Shown in pieces: positions 8,964 through 18,101 of a stretch of DNA of 64,000 bases; the first letter of the stretch is position 1; each line of letters opens with the position of its first letter. Origin of the DNA: Bacillus sp. (in: firmicutes) (GTDB taxonomy: Bacteria; Bacillota; Bacilli; Bacillales; JACDOC01); NCBI GenBank assembly GCA_017656295.1, contig JACDOC010000006.1, forward strand, positions 1 to 64,000, read 5' to 3'. The notes beneath the pieces were generated by a model, which saw only the letters and a list, made by a program, of their open reading frames with translations, was not told where the DNA came from and searched no databases. A program made the position numbers and the translations under genes.

Positions 8964-10547
8964 ATGAAAACAGGAGATTTGTTGGCACCAGAAAAATACA
9001 ATTTAATCGAGGAGATTGAACGGTTTGCCAAACAATCAGAAAATATTGCGTTAAAATGGGAGAATGAACACGGGGAGCAAAGGGAAGTTACATATGAAGC
9101 CCTTATGAAAAAAGCGAATCAAATTGGACATGTTTTAAAAAATCACGGTCTTAAACAAGGTGAAACGATCTTAATTATGCTACCTCGAATTATCGAGGCC
9201 TATGAAGTATACATTGCTGCTTTAAAACTAGGACTCGTCGTCATTCCAAGTTCAGAGCTATTACGAGCAAAAGATTTATCTTATCGTATTAACCATGGTG
9301 ACGTAAAAGCTATTGTAGCGTACTATAAATACATTGACGAATTAGCGCAATTAGAAGAAGCGAAATCATTACCAAAATTCGTAATCGGTGAAAAGGTAGA
9401 AGGGTGGATTCATGTCGATTCATTAAGAGAAAAAGAGTCTGATGAATTGACAATGGCACCTACATCAAAAGATGATATGGCCTTTTTATCATATACTTCC
9501 GGTACAACTGGTAATCCAAAAGGAGTTATTCATACGCATTCATGGGCTTATGCTCACTTACGGACTGCTGCAAAAAACTGGTTGTGCATTAATGAAGGTG
9601 ACACGGTATGGGCTACCGCTGGTCCTGGATGGCAAAAATGGATTTGGAGTCCGTTTTTATCTGTTCTCGGTTCTGGTGCAACAGGTATTGTCTATCATGG
9701 GAAATTTGATCCAGAGAAATATTTACAACTTTTAGATAAATATGATGTCAATGTGTTATGTTGTACCCCAACAGAATACCGTTTAATGGCTAAGGTCGAT
9801 GACTTACACAAATATCATTTAAAAAATTTGCATAGTGCAGTGTCAGCTGGTGAACCGTTAAATCGAAAAGTCATCGATACGTTTAAAGAACATTTTGGCG
9901 TAACCGTTCGTGATGGATATGGTCAAACCGAAAATACGTTACTTGTTGGTGTGCTAAAAGGAATGGAAGTTAAACCAGGTTCTATGGGTAAACCAACACC
10001 TGGGAATTATGTCGAAATCATCAATGATAAAGGAGAGCCATGTGGTGTTGGAGAAGTAGGAGACATTGCGGTGCATGTTGATACCCCAGCGTTATTTAAG
10101 GGATATTATAAAGACCCAGAACGAACAGCTATGCAGTTTAGAGGAGATTGGTATATCACAGGAGACAAAGCGAAAAAAGATAAGGATGGATATTTCTGGT
10201 TTGAAGGTCGCGGAGACGATATCATTATTAGTTCTGGATATACGATTGGACCGTTTGAAGTAGAAGATGCGTTAGTGAAACATCCAGCCGTAAAAGAATG
10301 TGCGGTTGTCGCTAGTCCAGATGAAGTACGCGGGCATGTCGTTAAAGCATTTATTGTCTTAAAGCAAGGAGTAAATCCGAACGATCCAGATCTAATCCCA
10401 GCTTTACAAGAACATGTGAAAAAGCTTACGGCACCATATAAATATCCTCGTAAAATTGAGTTTGTCGATGATTTACCGAAGACAGCGTCCGGAAAAATTC
10501 GTCGCGTAGAATTACGTCAACGGGAGTTAAAAACATTACAAAATTAA
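8964..10547 (+). CDS. ytcI: Acyl-CoA synthetase (AMP-forming), YtcI
   Basis: ANL-superfamily adenylating enzyme of 527 residues, probably activating a carboxylic acid to its CoA thioester. The P-loop-like motif LSYTSGTTGNPKG is at residues 175-187. The aromatic-rich DGYGQTEN motif, the hinge region GYFWFEGRGDDIIISSGY and the catalytic lysine of KTASGKIRR (K511) are all present. Several features (WATAGPGWQKWIWSPF) resemble acetyl/medium-chain synthetases of the AcsM type. The substrate cannot be read from the sequence. The ATG at 8964 is preferred over an adjoining GTG because GGGGGAGAG lies 4-12 bases upstream. It is a single gene with its own terminator. Confidence 0.85.
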   Translation: MKTGDLLAPEKYNLIEEIERFAKQSENIALKWENEHGEQREVTYEALMKKANQIGHVLKNHGLKQGETILIMLPRIIEAYEVYIAALKLGLVVIPSSELLRAKDLSYRINHGDVKAIVAYYKYIDELAQLEEAKSLPKFVIGEKVEGWIHVDSLREKESDELTMAPTSKDDMAFLSYTSGTTGNPKGVIHTHSWAYAHLRTAAKNWLCINEGDTVWATAGPGWQKWIWSPFLSVLGSGATGIVYHGKFDPEKYLQLLDKYDVNVLCCTPTEYRLMAKVDDLHKYHLKNLHSAVSAGEPLNRKVIDTFKEHFGVTVRDGYGQTENTLLVGVLKGMEVKPGSMGKPTPGNYVEIINDKGEPCGVGEVGDIAVHVDTPALFKGYYKDPERTAMQFRGDWYITGDKAKKDKDGYFWFEGRGDDIIISSGYTIGPFEVEDALVKHPAVKECAVVASPDEVRGHVVKAFIVLKQGVNPNDPDLIPALQEHVKKLTAPYKYPRKIEFVDDLPKTASGKIRRVELRQRELKTLQN

Positions 10548-10559
10548 TCTTATTCGTAG

Positions 10560-10590
10560 TCGAGAGCAAAGATAGCTCTCGATTTTTTAT
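10560..10590 (+). terminator. Terminator of ytcI
   Basis: TCGAGAGC pairs with GCTCTCGA and is followed by TTTTTT. The rest of the gap to 11004 is AT-rich; I see no gene, repeat or clear signal in it. Confidence 0.85.
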
Positions 10591-11004
10591 GGAAACATAT
10601 TTTAAGACTAGTAAAACGGACAATTTCAAATAAATGATGAGATGGGTATGTAAAGTATTAAAAGAGAAAAATAAAATGTCGAGATTTGCTAGTGACAAGT
10701 AATTAGCTCAATCCGGTAAGTAAAATCAAATAGTGGCAAGTAGAATTACATAATTTCAAAAAAATCTCTCAATATAGATGGAAATAATAACTATGCAATA
10801 AAATCTTAAAATGGATAACAAATATATCCAAAAACTTAAATAGAAAGTTCCAATTTCATCTTGCCGCGTTAAAATGAATTATAAAAAATTAATTTTATTA
10901 CAAAGCATTTGCTTATTAAAAAAAACAGGAAGTTTCTCCAAACAATACGAAATAGGAAACGTAATATAAGATAATTAGAAAGTCCAAAAAAGGAGAAAGA
11001 ACGT

Positions 11005-12600
11005 ATGGGAACATTATGGTATGGTGGAACGATTTATACAATGGATAAAGAAAATGAACAAGTAGAAGCTGTTTATACTTCCAATGGTGTTATTCAAGGA
11101 GTCGGTCCTTTAACACAACTTGAACAAATGTTTTCTTCCAGTATTGAGCAGCGTATAGATTTAAAAGGGGCGACAATGCTACCAGGGTTAGTTGATAGTC
11201 ATATGCATTTAATTGGTTTAGGAGAAATGTTGCACCGTCTCGATTTATCAACGTGTCGTTCAAAAAAAGAACTGCTTACGAAAGTGAGAGAAAAAGTGAA
11301 CGAAACGAAAGACGGTGAATGGATTATCGGAGAAGGATGGAATGAAAATTTGTGGGCAGACGCTGATGAGTTAACTCGCTGGGATTTAGATCCAATCACG
11401 AACATCCATCCTATTTTATTGAAGCGAGTGTGCCGGCATGCTCTTGTTGTCAATACTGTTGCACTGAATCTATGTGGAATAACCGAGCAAACAAAAGAGC
11501 CGTTCGGAGGAGTGATTGAACGAAAAAATGGAGCACTTTCGGGTGTATTTAAAGACGATGCTCAACAACTGATATTCAATCGAATCCCGAAAGCTTCTAT
11601 AGCTTATTTAGAGGATGCATTAAAACGAGCGATTGAACATTGTTGGAAGCATGGGATCGTCGGAGGCCACACGGAAGATTTAAGTTATTATAGTGGTTTT
11701 AAAACTACGTATCAGGCATTCCACCACGTCATTCACGAATCGGACTATCCGTTTCGGGCCCATTTATTAGTCCATCATCACGTGATTGATGACTGGTACA
11801 AGGAAGGACACACGTATTTAAGTGGTACGCCTTTTATCCGTTTTGGTGCGATGAAAATATTTGCTGATGGGTCTTTAGGAGGACGAACGGCTTTGTTGAG
11901 CGTCCCTTATGCCGATGACCCGTCAACTCAAGGAGTAGCCATTCACACGTTACCAGAACTAAAAGAGCTTGTCCAAAAAGCGCGAAAAATGGAACTGCCG
12001 GTTGCCATTCATACGATTGGAGATTTAGCTTTTGAATATGCGCTGGAAGCAATATCTGCTTGCCTACCAAAAAATGGACAACGAGACCGCCTTATTCATG
12101 CACAATTGCTTCGGGAAGAATTAATCAGAAAAGCTCAATCATTACCAGTTGTCCTTGATATTCAACCTTTGTTTGTCGCATCTGACTTCCCTTGGGTACT
12201 TGAACGCGTGAATAAAAATAACATACCTTACCTTTATGCTTGGAAAACGTTACTTAACGCATCCATTCCGTGTGCAGGTGGATCGGACGCACCAATCGAA
12301 CGAGTGAATCCGTTTCATAGTATTTATACGGCGATTACTCGTAAAAAACCGAATGACCCAAGTACCGCCTATCTACCAGAAGAAGCGTTAACTCCATATG
12401 AAGCCTTTCGGTTGTATACGGTAGGAAGTGCTTATGCCGCACAAGAAGAGAATAAAAGAGGATGTATTAAAAACGGACATGTTGCAGATTTCACCATCGT
12501 TAACCACGATGTTATGAACGTACCACCGGAGCAGTTGTTGAATTCGGAAGTGGTAATGACCGTCGTCAATGAAAAAATCGTCTACTCACGTAAGCAATAA
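11005..12600 (+). CDS. ytcJ: Metal-dependent amidohydrolase YtcJ
   Basis: Amidohydrolase 3 family enzyme of 531 residues, a TIM barrel with a beta-sandwich made from both termini. Metal-site motifs visible are GLVDSHMHL (H66 and H68), FADGSLGGRTALL, AIHTIGDLAFE and GGSDAPIERVNPF. N-substituted formamide deformylase-like enzymes and other imide/amide hydrolases share this pattern, so the substrate is open. AAAGGAGAAAG precedes the ATG. It lies next to ytcI as in B. subtilis, with a 457-base AT-rich gap between them, so the two are probably separate units. No signal peptide is seen; it is cytoplasmic. Confidence 0.85.
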   Translation: MGTLWYGGTIYTMDKENEQVEAVYTSNGVIQGVGPLTQLEQMFSSSIEQRIDLKGATMLPGLVDSHMHLIGLGEMLHRLDLSTCRSKKELLTKVREKVNETKDGEWIIGEGWNENLWADADELTRWDLDPITNIHPILLKRVCRHALVVNTVALNLCGITEQTKEPFGGVIERKNGALSGVFKDDAQQLIFNRIPKASIAYLEDALKRAIEHCWKHGIVGGHTEDLSYYSGFKTTYQAFHHVIHESDYPFRAHLLVHHHVIDDWYKEGHTYLSGTPFIRFGAMKIFADGSLGGRTALLSVPYADDPSTQGVAIHTLPELKELVQKARKMELPVAIHTIGDLAFEYALEAISACLPKNGQRDRLIHAQLLREELIRKAQSLPVVLDIQPLFVASDFPWVLERVNKNNIPYLYAWKTLLNASIPCAGGSDAPIERVNPFHSIYTAITRKKPNDPSTAYLPEEALTPYEAFRLYTVGSAYAAQEENKRGCIKNGHVADFTIVNHDVMNVPPEQLLNSEVVMTVVNEKIVYSRKQ

Positions 12601-12673
12601 TATTGTCAATCATCCTTTTCCCGACTTATAATGAAGATATTTCGAGAACAGAAATGATAGGAGAGCGGATGAC

Positions 12674-13603
12674 ATGAAGCAATCAGAGAGAACGGGGATC
12701 TTTTATGCAGCGTTCGCTTATTTGTTGTGGGGGTTATTACCGATTTACTGGAAACTGTTAGAGCATGTTCCAGCCAAAGAAATTTTAGCTAGTCGCGTAT
12801 TTTGGTCATTTTGGTTTATGATCATTGTCTTATGCATCGCCCGACGACAAGCCGAATTTCGCGAGACGTTAACGGAGGTCATCCGTCATCCGAAAAAAGG
12901 TTGGGCCCTTGTCATCGCTGGCTTTTTAGTAACAGGTAATTGGTTTATTTATATTTGGGCCGTTAACTCAGAAAAAATGGTAGAAGCGAGTTTAGGTTAT
13001 TATATTAACCCGCTCGTCAACGTGGTGCTAGGAATTTTTGTATTAAAAGAAGTCGTAAATCGGACTCAAATATTTTCCTTTTTGTTAGCAGGGATCGGGG
13101 TCATGATCTTAACCGTTTCATATGGCAAGTTTCCTTGGGTCGCTTTTAGTTTGGCCTTCACGTTTGCCCTTTATGGATTAGCGAAAAAACTTGTCAAAGT
13201 CGATTCAGCGATTGGTTTAACTTTAGAAACAATGGTGGTAACACCGATGGCCTTCATTTATATGATTCATTTATTTTTACAAGGAGAGCTTTCTTTTCTT
13301 GCACATACGTGGACCACGGATGTCCTATTAATCGGAGCAGGAGCTGCCACGGCGATTCCCTTGCTTTATTTCGGGAAAGGGGCACAATTAATCCCATTTT
13401 ATATGCTCGGATTTTTACAATATATTGCACCAACACTTACTTTGCTATTAGGAGTATTCGTATATAAAGAAACCTTTTCAAGTACCCATTTATTAGCGTT
13501 TACGTTTATTTGGGTAGCCCTCATACTCTTTTCTGTGTCTAAAACAAAAAGGTACGAAGCATTCGGGAACAAATGGAAAAACAAACGGTCGCTCAGTACA
13601 TAA
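12674..13603 (+). CDS. rarD: EamA-family permease RarD
   Basis: Integral membrane protein of 309 residues with about ten hydrophobic segments in two EamA repeats. It belongs to the RarD group of the drug/metabolite transporter superfamily. The N-terminal GIFYAAFAYLLWGLLPIYWK and the GYYINPLVNVVLG motif are typical of RarD. The substrate is unknown; chloramphenicol sensitivity gave the family its name. AGGAG lies 10 bases before the ATG. An out-of-frame ATG at 12669 is ignored. It is not known to me at this place in B. subtilis, so it is likely a lineage insertion. Confidence 0.85.
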   Translation: MKQSERTGIFYAAFAYLLWGLLPIYWKLLEHVPAKEILASRVFWSFWFMIIVLCIARRQAEFRETLTEVIRHPKKGWALVIAGFLVTGNWFIYIWAVNSEKMVEASLGYYINPLVNVVLGIFVLKEVVNRTQIFSFLLAGIGVMILTVSYGKFPWVAFSLAFTFALYGLAKKLVKVDSAIGLTLETMVVTPMAFIYMIHLFLQGELSFLAHTWTTDVLLIGAGAATAIPLLYFGKGAQLIPFYMLGFLQYIAPTLTLLLGVFVYKETFSSTHLLAFTFIWVALILFSVSKTKRYEAFGNKWKNKRSLST

Positions 13604-13607
13604 AAAA

Positions 13608-13636
13608 GGATCTGCTTTTTTCGCAGATCCTTTTTT
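13608..13636. terminator. Bidirectional terminator between rarD and nadK
   Basis: GGATCTGC pairs with GCAGATCC around a TTTTTTC loop. T6 follows on the plus strand and A6 precedes it, giving T6 for the convergent nadK gene. Confidence 0.9.
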
Positions 13637-13641
13637 GCCCA

Positions 13642-14436
13642 TTATAAAAATATCCGTTTCACTTTTTCCCAGAACGAGTTATCTTTCAGTTTTACGGTTT
13701 TAATTTTTTTGTCGCTTAACTTGATTTCTACATGTTCCACATGTTGCAAGCTTAAGGCTTCATTATCCATTCCTATCGTTGGATACGTACTACCTTCTGG
13801 TACAATTTTTAATGTTAATTGTCGATCACCACTTAAAATGAACGATGATCCTAGCGTTCGATAACGGTTGTTGTTTAAAGAAGCTAATTCACTCACTTGT
13901 AAGCAAGGTAACAGAGGATCGACGACCGCCCCATTCACCGATTTGTTGTAAGCAGTGCTACCAGTTGGTGTGGAAATGATCATTCCATCTCCCCGGAACG
14001 TTTCAAAATGCAGTTGATCGATAAATACGTCCATAACAAACGTTTTAATAATACTTGAACGGATCGAAAATTCATTTAAGCAATGAAATGTTGTCCCATG
14101 GTCAACCGTCACATCGATGACAGGGTATCTTCTTACTTCGATTTGCTCTTTTGTCATGGCATCAATCATCTTCGAATGGTCATGCAAATCAAAATCGCAG
14201 TACATGCTCAGCTTCCCAGTTGTAGAGATGCCGGCATACAAACAATCTTGGCGGAACCCTGTTTTACGGACGGCTTGTAAAAAGGTACCATCTCCCCCAA
14301 TGCTAACGATGATGTTGGCCTCTTGGGGATGTTCGACGATGTGGAATCCATAACGTTTCGCTAAATCAATTAACGGGGTAATTTGATTTCGTAAATCATC
14401 ATGATAGAAAAAATATAAATTTCGGCGATCGTTCAT
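13642..14436 (-). CDS. nadK: NAD kinase (second Bacillus type, PpnKB)
   Basis: Cytoplasmic enzyme of 264 residues that phosphorylates NAD to NADP. The GGDGT nucleotide motif is at residues 47-51 (IVSIGGDGTFLQAV), followed by the conserved LNEFSI and STPTGSTAYNKS segments. B. subtilis has two NAD kinases. The position beside sppA matches ytdI (ppnKB), so this is taken as that paralogue. A perfect AAAGGAGGA site lies before the ATG. It is divergently arranged with sppA. Confidence 0.93.
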   Translation of the reverse strand: MNDRRNLYFFYHDDLRNQITPLIDLAKRYGFHIVEHPQEANIIVSIGGDGTFLQAVRKTGFRQDCLYAGISTTGKLSMYCDFDLHDHSKMIDAMTKEQIEVRRYPVIDVTVDHGTTFHCLNEFSIRSSIIKTFVMDVFIDQLHFETFRGDGMIISTPTGSTAYNKSVNGAVVDPLLPCLQVSELASLNNNRYRTLGSSFILSGDRQLTLKIVPEGSTYPTIGMDNEALSLQHVEHVEIKLSDKKIKTVKLKDNSFWEKVKRIFL

Positions 14437-14586
14437 AATTAGTCCTCCTTTTTTTAAAAAAATTGTCCAATATTTATTAATTTTGTTAGAATATTGATAA
14501 GTATTTTTAGTGTACCATTTATTTGAAACTTATTTAAACGAAATTCGTAGAATTAAATGCAAACATGAAAAAGGAGGCATACATGA

Positions 14587-15600
14587 ATGAATAAAAAAAG
14601 GTGGGGAGCCCTCGCTATCGCAGCAGGGATTTTTATTGTTTCCATTGTGGTTAATATGGCGTCCATGGCCTTTTCAAGCGATTTTGAAAAAACGTTTAAT
14701 TCATTGTTTTTAGAGGAAATGGATCAACCGTTTAAAGAAAATGTAGTCGAAGATGGTGATCCATTTAATAAAATTGCGGTGTTACATGTAGAAGGAGTTA
14801 TTCAAGACACAGGTGATACAGTATCTTTTTTCGAATCTGTTGGATATAATCATCGGTTATTCATGGAACAACTAAATGCGGTGAAAGAAGATGATTCCAT
14901 CGCAGGAGTCGTTTTACGGGTAAACTCTCCTGGTGGTGGTGTTGTGGAGAGTGCCGAAATTCATGAAAAATTAGTTGAAATTATAGAAGAGACCAAAAAG
15001 CCTGTGTACGTTTCTATGGGTTCCATGGCTGCTTCAGGTGGATATTATATTTCCGCGCCAGCAACGAAAATTTTTGCTAGTCCGGAAACGTTAACTGGCT
15101 CATTAGGAGTCATTTTACAATCCATTAATTATTCGGAGCTGGCAGAAAAATACGGTGTCGAATTTGTTACAATAAAAAGTGGTCCGTATAAAGATATTTT
15201 GAGTCCAACAAGACCAGTAACGGAAGAAGAAAAGAACATTTTACAAGAATTGATTAACCGTTCGTATGAGGGATTTGTAAAAGTCATCGCTGAAGGACGC
15301 GGAATGTCGGAAAGTGAAGTTCGTAAAATTGCAGATGGTCGTATTTATGACGGTCGCCAAGCGAAGCAATTAAATTTAATTGATGAATTTGGTTATTTAG
15401 AAGATGTGATCATCGCTATGAAGGAAGATTTAGGAATCGAAGATGCGCAAGTGATTGAATACGAACCAAGCTTTGGGTTTGAATCATTTTTTGCAATGAG
15501 CGCACAACGTTTCTTCCATGGAGACGTAGAATTGGCTAACTTAATGCAGCTGTTATCTCGACCAAATTCCCCTCGGCTGATGTATTTATATTCGGAGTAA
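14587..15600 (+). CDS. sppA: Signal peptide peptidase SppA
   Basis: Membrane-anchored serine protease of 337 residues that clears cleaved signal peptides. A single N-terminal transmembrane segment covers residues 7-28. The Ser/Lys dyad is S150 (SMAASGGYYIS) and K202 (GPYKDIL), close to S147/K199 of the B. subtilis enzyme. The ATG at 14587 follows AAGGAGG by 9 bases. A competing ATG at 14583, nearer the ribosome site, opens a three-codon frame (M-N-E-stop) that overlaps this start. yteJ follows 15 bases after the stop in the same operon, as in B. subtilis. Confidence 0.95.
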   Translation: MNKKRWGALAIAAGIFIVSIVVNMASMAFSSDFEKTFNSLFLEEMDQPFKENVVEDGDPFNKIAVLHVEGVIQDTGDTVSFFESVGYNHRLFMEQLNAVKEDDSIAGVVLRVNSPGGGVVESAEIHEKLVEIIEETKKPVYVSMGSMAASGGYYISAPATKIFASPETLTGSLGVILQSINYSELAEKYGVEFVTIKSGPYKDILSPTRPVTEEEKNILQELINRSYEGFVKVIAEGRGMSESEVRKIADGRIYDGRQAKQLNLIDEFGYLEDVIIAMKEDLGIEDAQVIEYEPSFGFESFFAMSAQRFFHGDVELANLMQLLSRPNSPRLMYLYSE

Positions 15601-15615
15601 AGGGGGTTATTGTGT

Positions 15616-16170
15616 ATGACACAAGAAGAAAAACGCGATAATGTGCAGCAAGAGGCGATGGAAGAAACGGCTTTTGAATTAACTGAGCCGACCAAGGTCG
15701 AATCCAAACCTTCTGTACATGTTCCGTCGTATGACATTCATTATGCCGGGTTTTGGATGCGCTTTTGGGCTTATTTAATCGATTTAATTGTGATTGGAAG
15801 TTTAAAATGGTTGTTCATTCACCCGACGTTTCGCTTCTTTGATTTACCGATAGATAATGACATGTTCTCGCTGTATTGGTTTTCAACGGGTATTGTCTTC
15901 TTTAGTTATTTCATCTTTATGACGAAATTTTTCGGTCAAACGATCGGGAAAATGATCTTTGGACTAAAAGTGATTTCATTAAAAAGTGATAAACTTACTT
16001 GGGATACGGTTCTGTTCAGAGAATTCATTGGGAGATATATTAGTTCTACCGTTAACGTGCTTTATCTTTTTGTTGCCTTTCTTCCGAAAAAGCAAGGCAT
16101 TCATGATATATTTTCCGATACGACGGTTGTTCATGAAAAAACGGTTTTACTTCATAAACCCGCTGTTTAA
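15616..16170 (+). CDS. yteJ: RDD-family membrane protein YteJ
   Basis: Membrane protein of 184 residues with an acidic, disordered N-terminal 40 residues and then an RDD domain (GFWMRFWAYLIDLIVIGS, the Arg-Asp signature) with three to four hydrophobic segments. In B. subtilis YteJ partners SppA and inhibits its protease activity. The adjoining gene order here supports the same pairing. The ATG at 15616 is chosen over TTG at 15610 because AGGGGG (15601-15606) sits 9 rather than 3 bases away. The terminator begins inside the last codons. Confidence 0.87.
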   Translation: MTQEEKRDNVQQEAMEETAFELTEPTKVESKPSVHVPSYDIHYAGFWMRFWAYLIDLIVIGSLKWLFIHPTFRFFDLPIDNDMFSLYWFSTGIVFFSYFIFMTKFFGQTIGKMIFGLKVISLKSDKLTWDTVLFREFIGRYISSTVNVLYLFVAFLPKKQGIHDIFSDTTVVHEKTVLLHKPAV

Positions 16171-16187
16171 GCGGGTTTATTTTTTTT
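16156..16187 (+). terminator. Terminator of sppA-yteJ
   Basis: AAACCCGCT pairs with AGCGGGTTT; the yteJ stop codon is in the loop and T8 follows. Confidence 0.9.
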
Positions 16188-16216
16188 AATATTGGACCAT
16201 AATGGGAGGGGAAAGG

Positions 16217-16900
16217 TTGGGGAAAAGTATGATTGTATTTGGCATCATTATCTTTCTATTTTTTTTACTTGTACTCCTAAGTGTGACGAAACTTTTTATA
16301 GACATTGAAATCAAACATGGGTATGACAACGATCATATACGCATTACGTTTTCTATCTGGTTTCGCATCATTCGCTATACAATAGACATTCCGTTTGTAA
16401 AGATTGATACGAAAGAGGCCAAAATCGTTTTTCAAGAGCAAACAGTTGAAAAAAGTGGGGAAAAGAAAAATAAGAAAGAGCGTTCTATCACACCGGAAAA
16501 ACTACTACGCAGCCTTCATAATACAAAAGAAATCATTCGTCATGTCGTCAAATTACATAAAATTGTGCAATCATTTTTACAAAAAGTATCGGTACAGCAC
16601 TTAGAATGGCATACCGTTATTGGGTTTCATGACGCGGCTCTTACCGGCGTCATTACAGGAGGAATATGGAGCATTAAAGGTTGGTTTCTTCGATTTCTAT
16701 ACCATCACTTGCAAGTCAAATCACACCCATCGTTAACAGTTACGCCTTCGTTTCAACAGGCTGTAACGCAAATCGCATTTTCATGTATGATTTATTTTCG
16801 TATCGGGCATGCTATTTTAGTAGCGATAAAAATGATCAAGCATTGGCGTGGAGGAAAAGTTACGTTCAAATCAAAGACTCCTTTTTCTTCGATTAAATGA
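16217..16900 (+). CDS. ytfI: DUF2953 protein YtfI
   Basis: Membrane-anchored protein of about 227 residues. One N-terminal hydrophobic segment (MIVFGIIIFLFFLLVLLSVTKLF) is followed by a basic, mainly beta-strand region and a hydrophobic segment near residue 180-200. The function is not established. The family is found with the ytfJ/GerW gene in spore formers, which suggests a sporulation link. The TTG at 16217 follows GGGAGG by 7 bases. The ATG at 16229 is also possible, and the ATG at 16202 has no ribosome site. ytfJ follows after 33 bases. Confidence 0.72.
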   Translation: MGKSMIVFGIIIFLFFLLVLLSVTKLFIDIEIKHGYDNDHIRITFSIWFRIIRYTIDIPFVKIDTKEAKIVFQEQTVEKSGEKKNKKERSITPEKLLRSLHNTKEIIRHVVKLHKIVQSFLQKVSVQHLEWHTVIGFHDAALTGVITGGIWSIKGWFLRFLYHHLQVKSHPSLTVTPSFQQAVTQIAFSCMIYFRIGHAILVAIKMIKHWRGGKVTFKSKTPFSSIK

Positions 16901-16933
16901 AAAATACGACCAGTTATGTAAGGAGGCGTTGTC

Positions 16934-17389
16934 ATGTCTGATCATCCCATTGAAGGCTTAATGACGACCGCAATGGAAAATCTAAAAGAAATGATTGATG
17001 TCAATACAATCATCGGAGACCCTGTAGAAACGCCAGATGGGAGTGTGATCCTAACCGTTTCTAAGGTTGGGTTTGGATTTGCGGCAGGTGGTAGCGAATT
17101 TATGCTTCAAGACCAGGAGCTATCTCAACGTGGTCAGTCAAAACAACCGTTTGGCGGCGGAAGTGGCGGCGGAGTTTCCATTACACCAATTGCTTTTCTA
17201 ATCGTAAACAGCCAAGGAGTAAAAATGCTCCATTTAGATGAAAGCACCCATTTATTAGAAAAAATTCTTGATTTAGCGCCAAGTGCAATGGAAAAGCTGC
17301 AGCATATGTTCAAAAAGAAAAACGATAACAAAGATGAGATTAATCCTAACCAGTATACCGATTCCTATAAACAAGATTTTGATATATAA
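16934..17389 (+). CDS. ytfJ: GerW-family sporulation protein YtfJ
   Basis: Protein of 151 residues of the spore protein YtfJ (GerW) family, needed for L-alanine germination responses in B. subtilis. Visible features are HPIEGLMTTAMENLKEMIDVNTIIGDPV at the N-terminus (described here in part), a glycine-rich GFGFAAGGSEF and FGGGSGGGVSITP core, and a charged C-terminal tail. The ATG follows AAGGAGG. ytfI and ytfJ form an operon ended by a strong terminator. It is probably made in the forespore, although no sigma-F or sigma-G site was found directly upstream. Confidence 0.9.
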   Translation: MSDHPIEGLMTTAMENLKEMIDVNTIIGDPVETPDGSVILTVSKVGFGFAAGGSEFMLQDQELSQRGQSKQPFGGGSGGGVSITPIAFLIVNSQGVKMLHLDESTHLLEKILDLAPSAMEKLQHMFKKKNDNKDEINPNQYTDSYKQDFDI

Positions 17390-17436
17390 CAATCATAATT
17401 CGGAGAAATTCTTTTCTCCGATTATGATTGTTTTTA
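17389..17436 (+). terminator. Terminator of ytfIJ
   Basis: An 18-bp, nearly perfect stem, ACAATCATAAT plus CGGAGAA on the left pairing with TTCTCCG plus ATTATGATTGT on the right, followed by a T run. Confidence 0.92.
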
Positions 17437-17437
17437 T

Positions 17438-17467
17438 TTGATAAAAAACAAGATATTTCGGTATGAT
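17438..17467 (+). promoter_or_regulatory. Promoter of tpx
   Basis: TTGATA (17438-17443), 18 bases, TATGAT (17462-17467); five of six matches in each box. Confidence 0.6.
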
Positions 17468-17499
17468 GAAATGGAAGAAGATCGTTAGGAGGAATCGCA

Positions 17500-17994
17500 A
17501 TGGTAACGTTCAAAGGGAAAAAAGTTACATTATTAGGAAATCAGGTGCAGGTAGGGGATAAAGCGCCGAACTTTACAGTATTAGCGAACGACTTATCAGA
17601 AGTAACATTAGACGATACAAAAGGTTCCGTTCGCCTCATTAGCGTCGTACCTTCTCTTGATACAGGGGTTTGTGATGCACAAACACGTCGTTTTAATGAA
17701 GAAGCGTCTAAATTAGATAATGTAAAGGTATTAACCATTTCAGTTGACCTTCCATTTGCTCAAAAACGTTGGTGCGGGGCAGCTGGTGTTGAAAACGTTC
17801 AAACATTATCTGATCATCGTGACCTTTCTTTTGGTAAAGCCTATGGGGTAGCTATTAAAGAATTACGTTTATTAGCACGTGCTATATTTGTTGTCGATTC
17901 CTCAGACACAGTAACCTATGTTGAATATGTTGACGAAGTGACGAATCATCCAAATTACGAAGCAGCAATTGAAGCGGCAAAAGCAGCAAAATAA
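17500..17994 (+). CDS. tpx: Thiol peroxidase (atypical 2-Cys peroxiredoxin)
   Basis: Cytoplasmic antioxidant enzyme of 164 residues that reduces hydrogen peroxide and organic peroxides with thioredoxin. The peroxidatic cysteine is C58 in [15 protein letters not shown] and the resolving cysteine is C92 in KRWCGAAG. The conserved Thr and Arg of the active site (T55, R63/R64) are present. The ATG follows TAGGAGGAA. The gene stands alone between two terminators, with its own sigma-A promoter just upstream, and keeps the B. subtilis neighbour ytxK. Confidence 0.95.
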   Translation: MVTFKGKKVTLLGNQVQVGDKAPNFTVLANDLSEVTLDDTKGSVRLISVVPSLDTGVCDAQTRRFNEEASKLDNVKVLTISVDLPFAQKRWCGAAGVENVQTLSDHRDLSFGKAYGVAIKELRLLARAIFVVDSSDTVTYVEYVDEVTNHPNYEAAIEAAKAAK

Positions 17995-18007
17995 TTTTTC
18001 ATCTTAG

Positions 18008-18034
18008 ACTCCCCGTTTAATTCGGGGAGTTTTT
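18008..18034 (+). terminator. Terminator of tpx
   Basis: ACTCCCCG pairs with CGGGGAGT across a 7-base loop, followed by TTTTT. Confidence 0.9.
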
Positions 18035-18101
18035 CATTCAACTGTTGTTCTTTTTTAATCCATGATAAAATAGGGCGATAGAATGTAGTCAGGAGGAATG
18101 A

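Noticed and set aside
10600-11004. Possible small gene or RNA in the gap between ytcI and ytcJ
   Set aside because: Uniformly AT-rich, with no frame bearing a ribosome site and no stable hairpin beyond the terminator.
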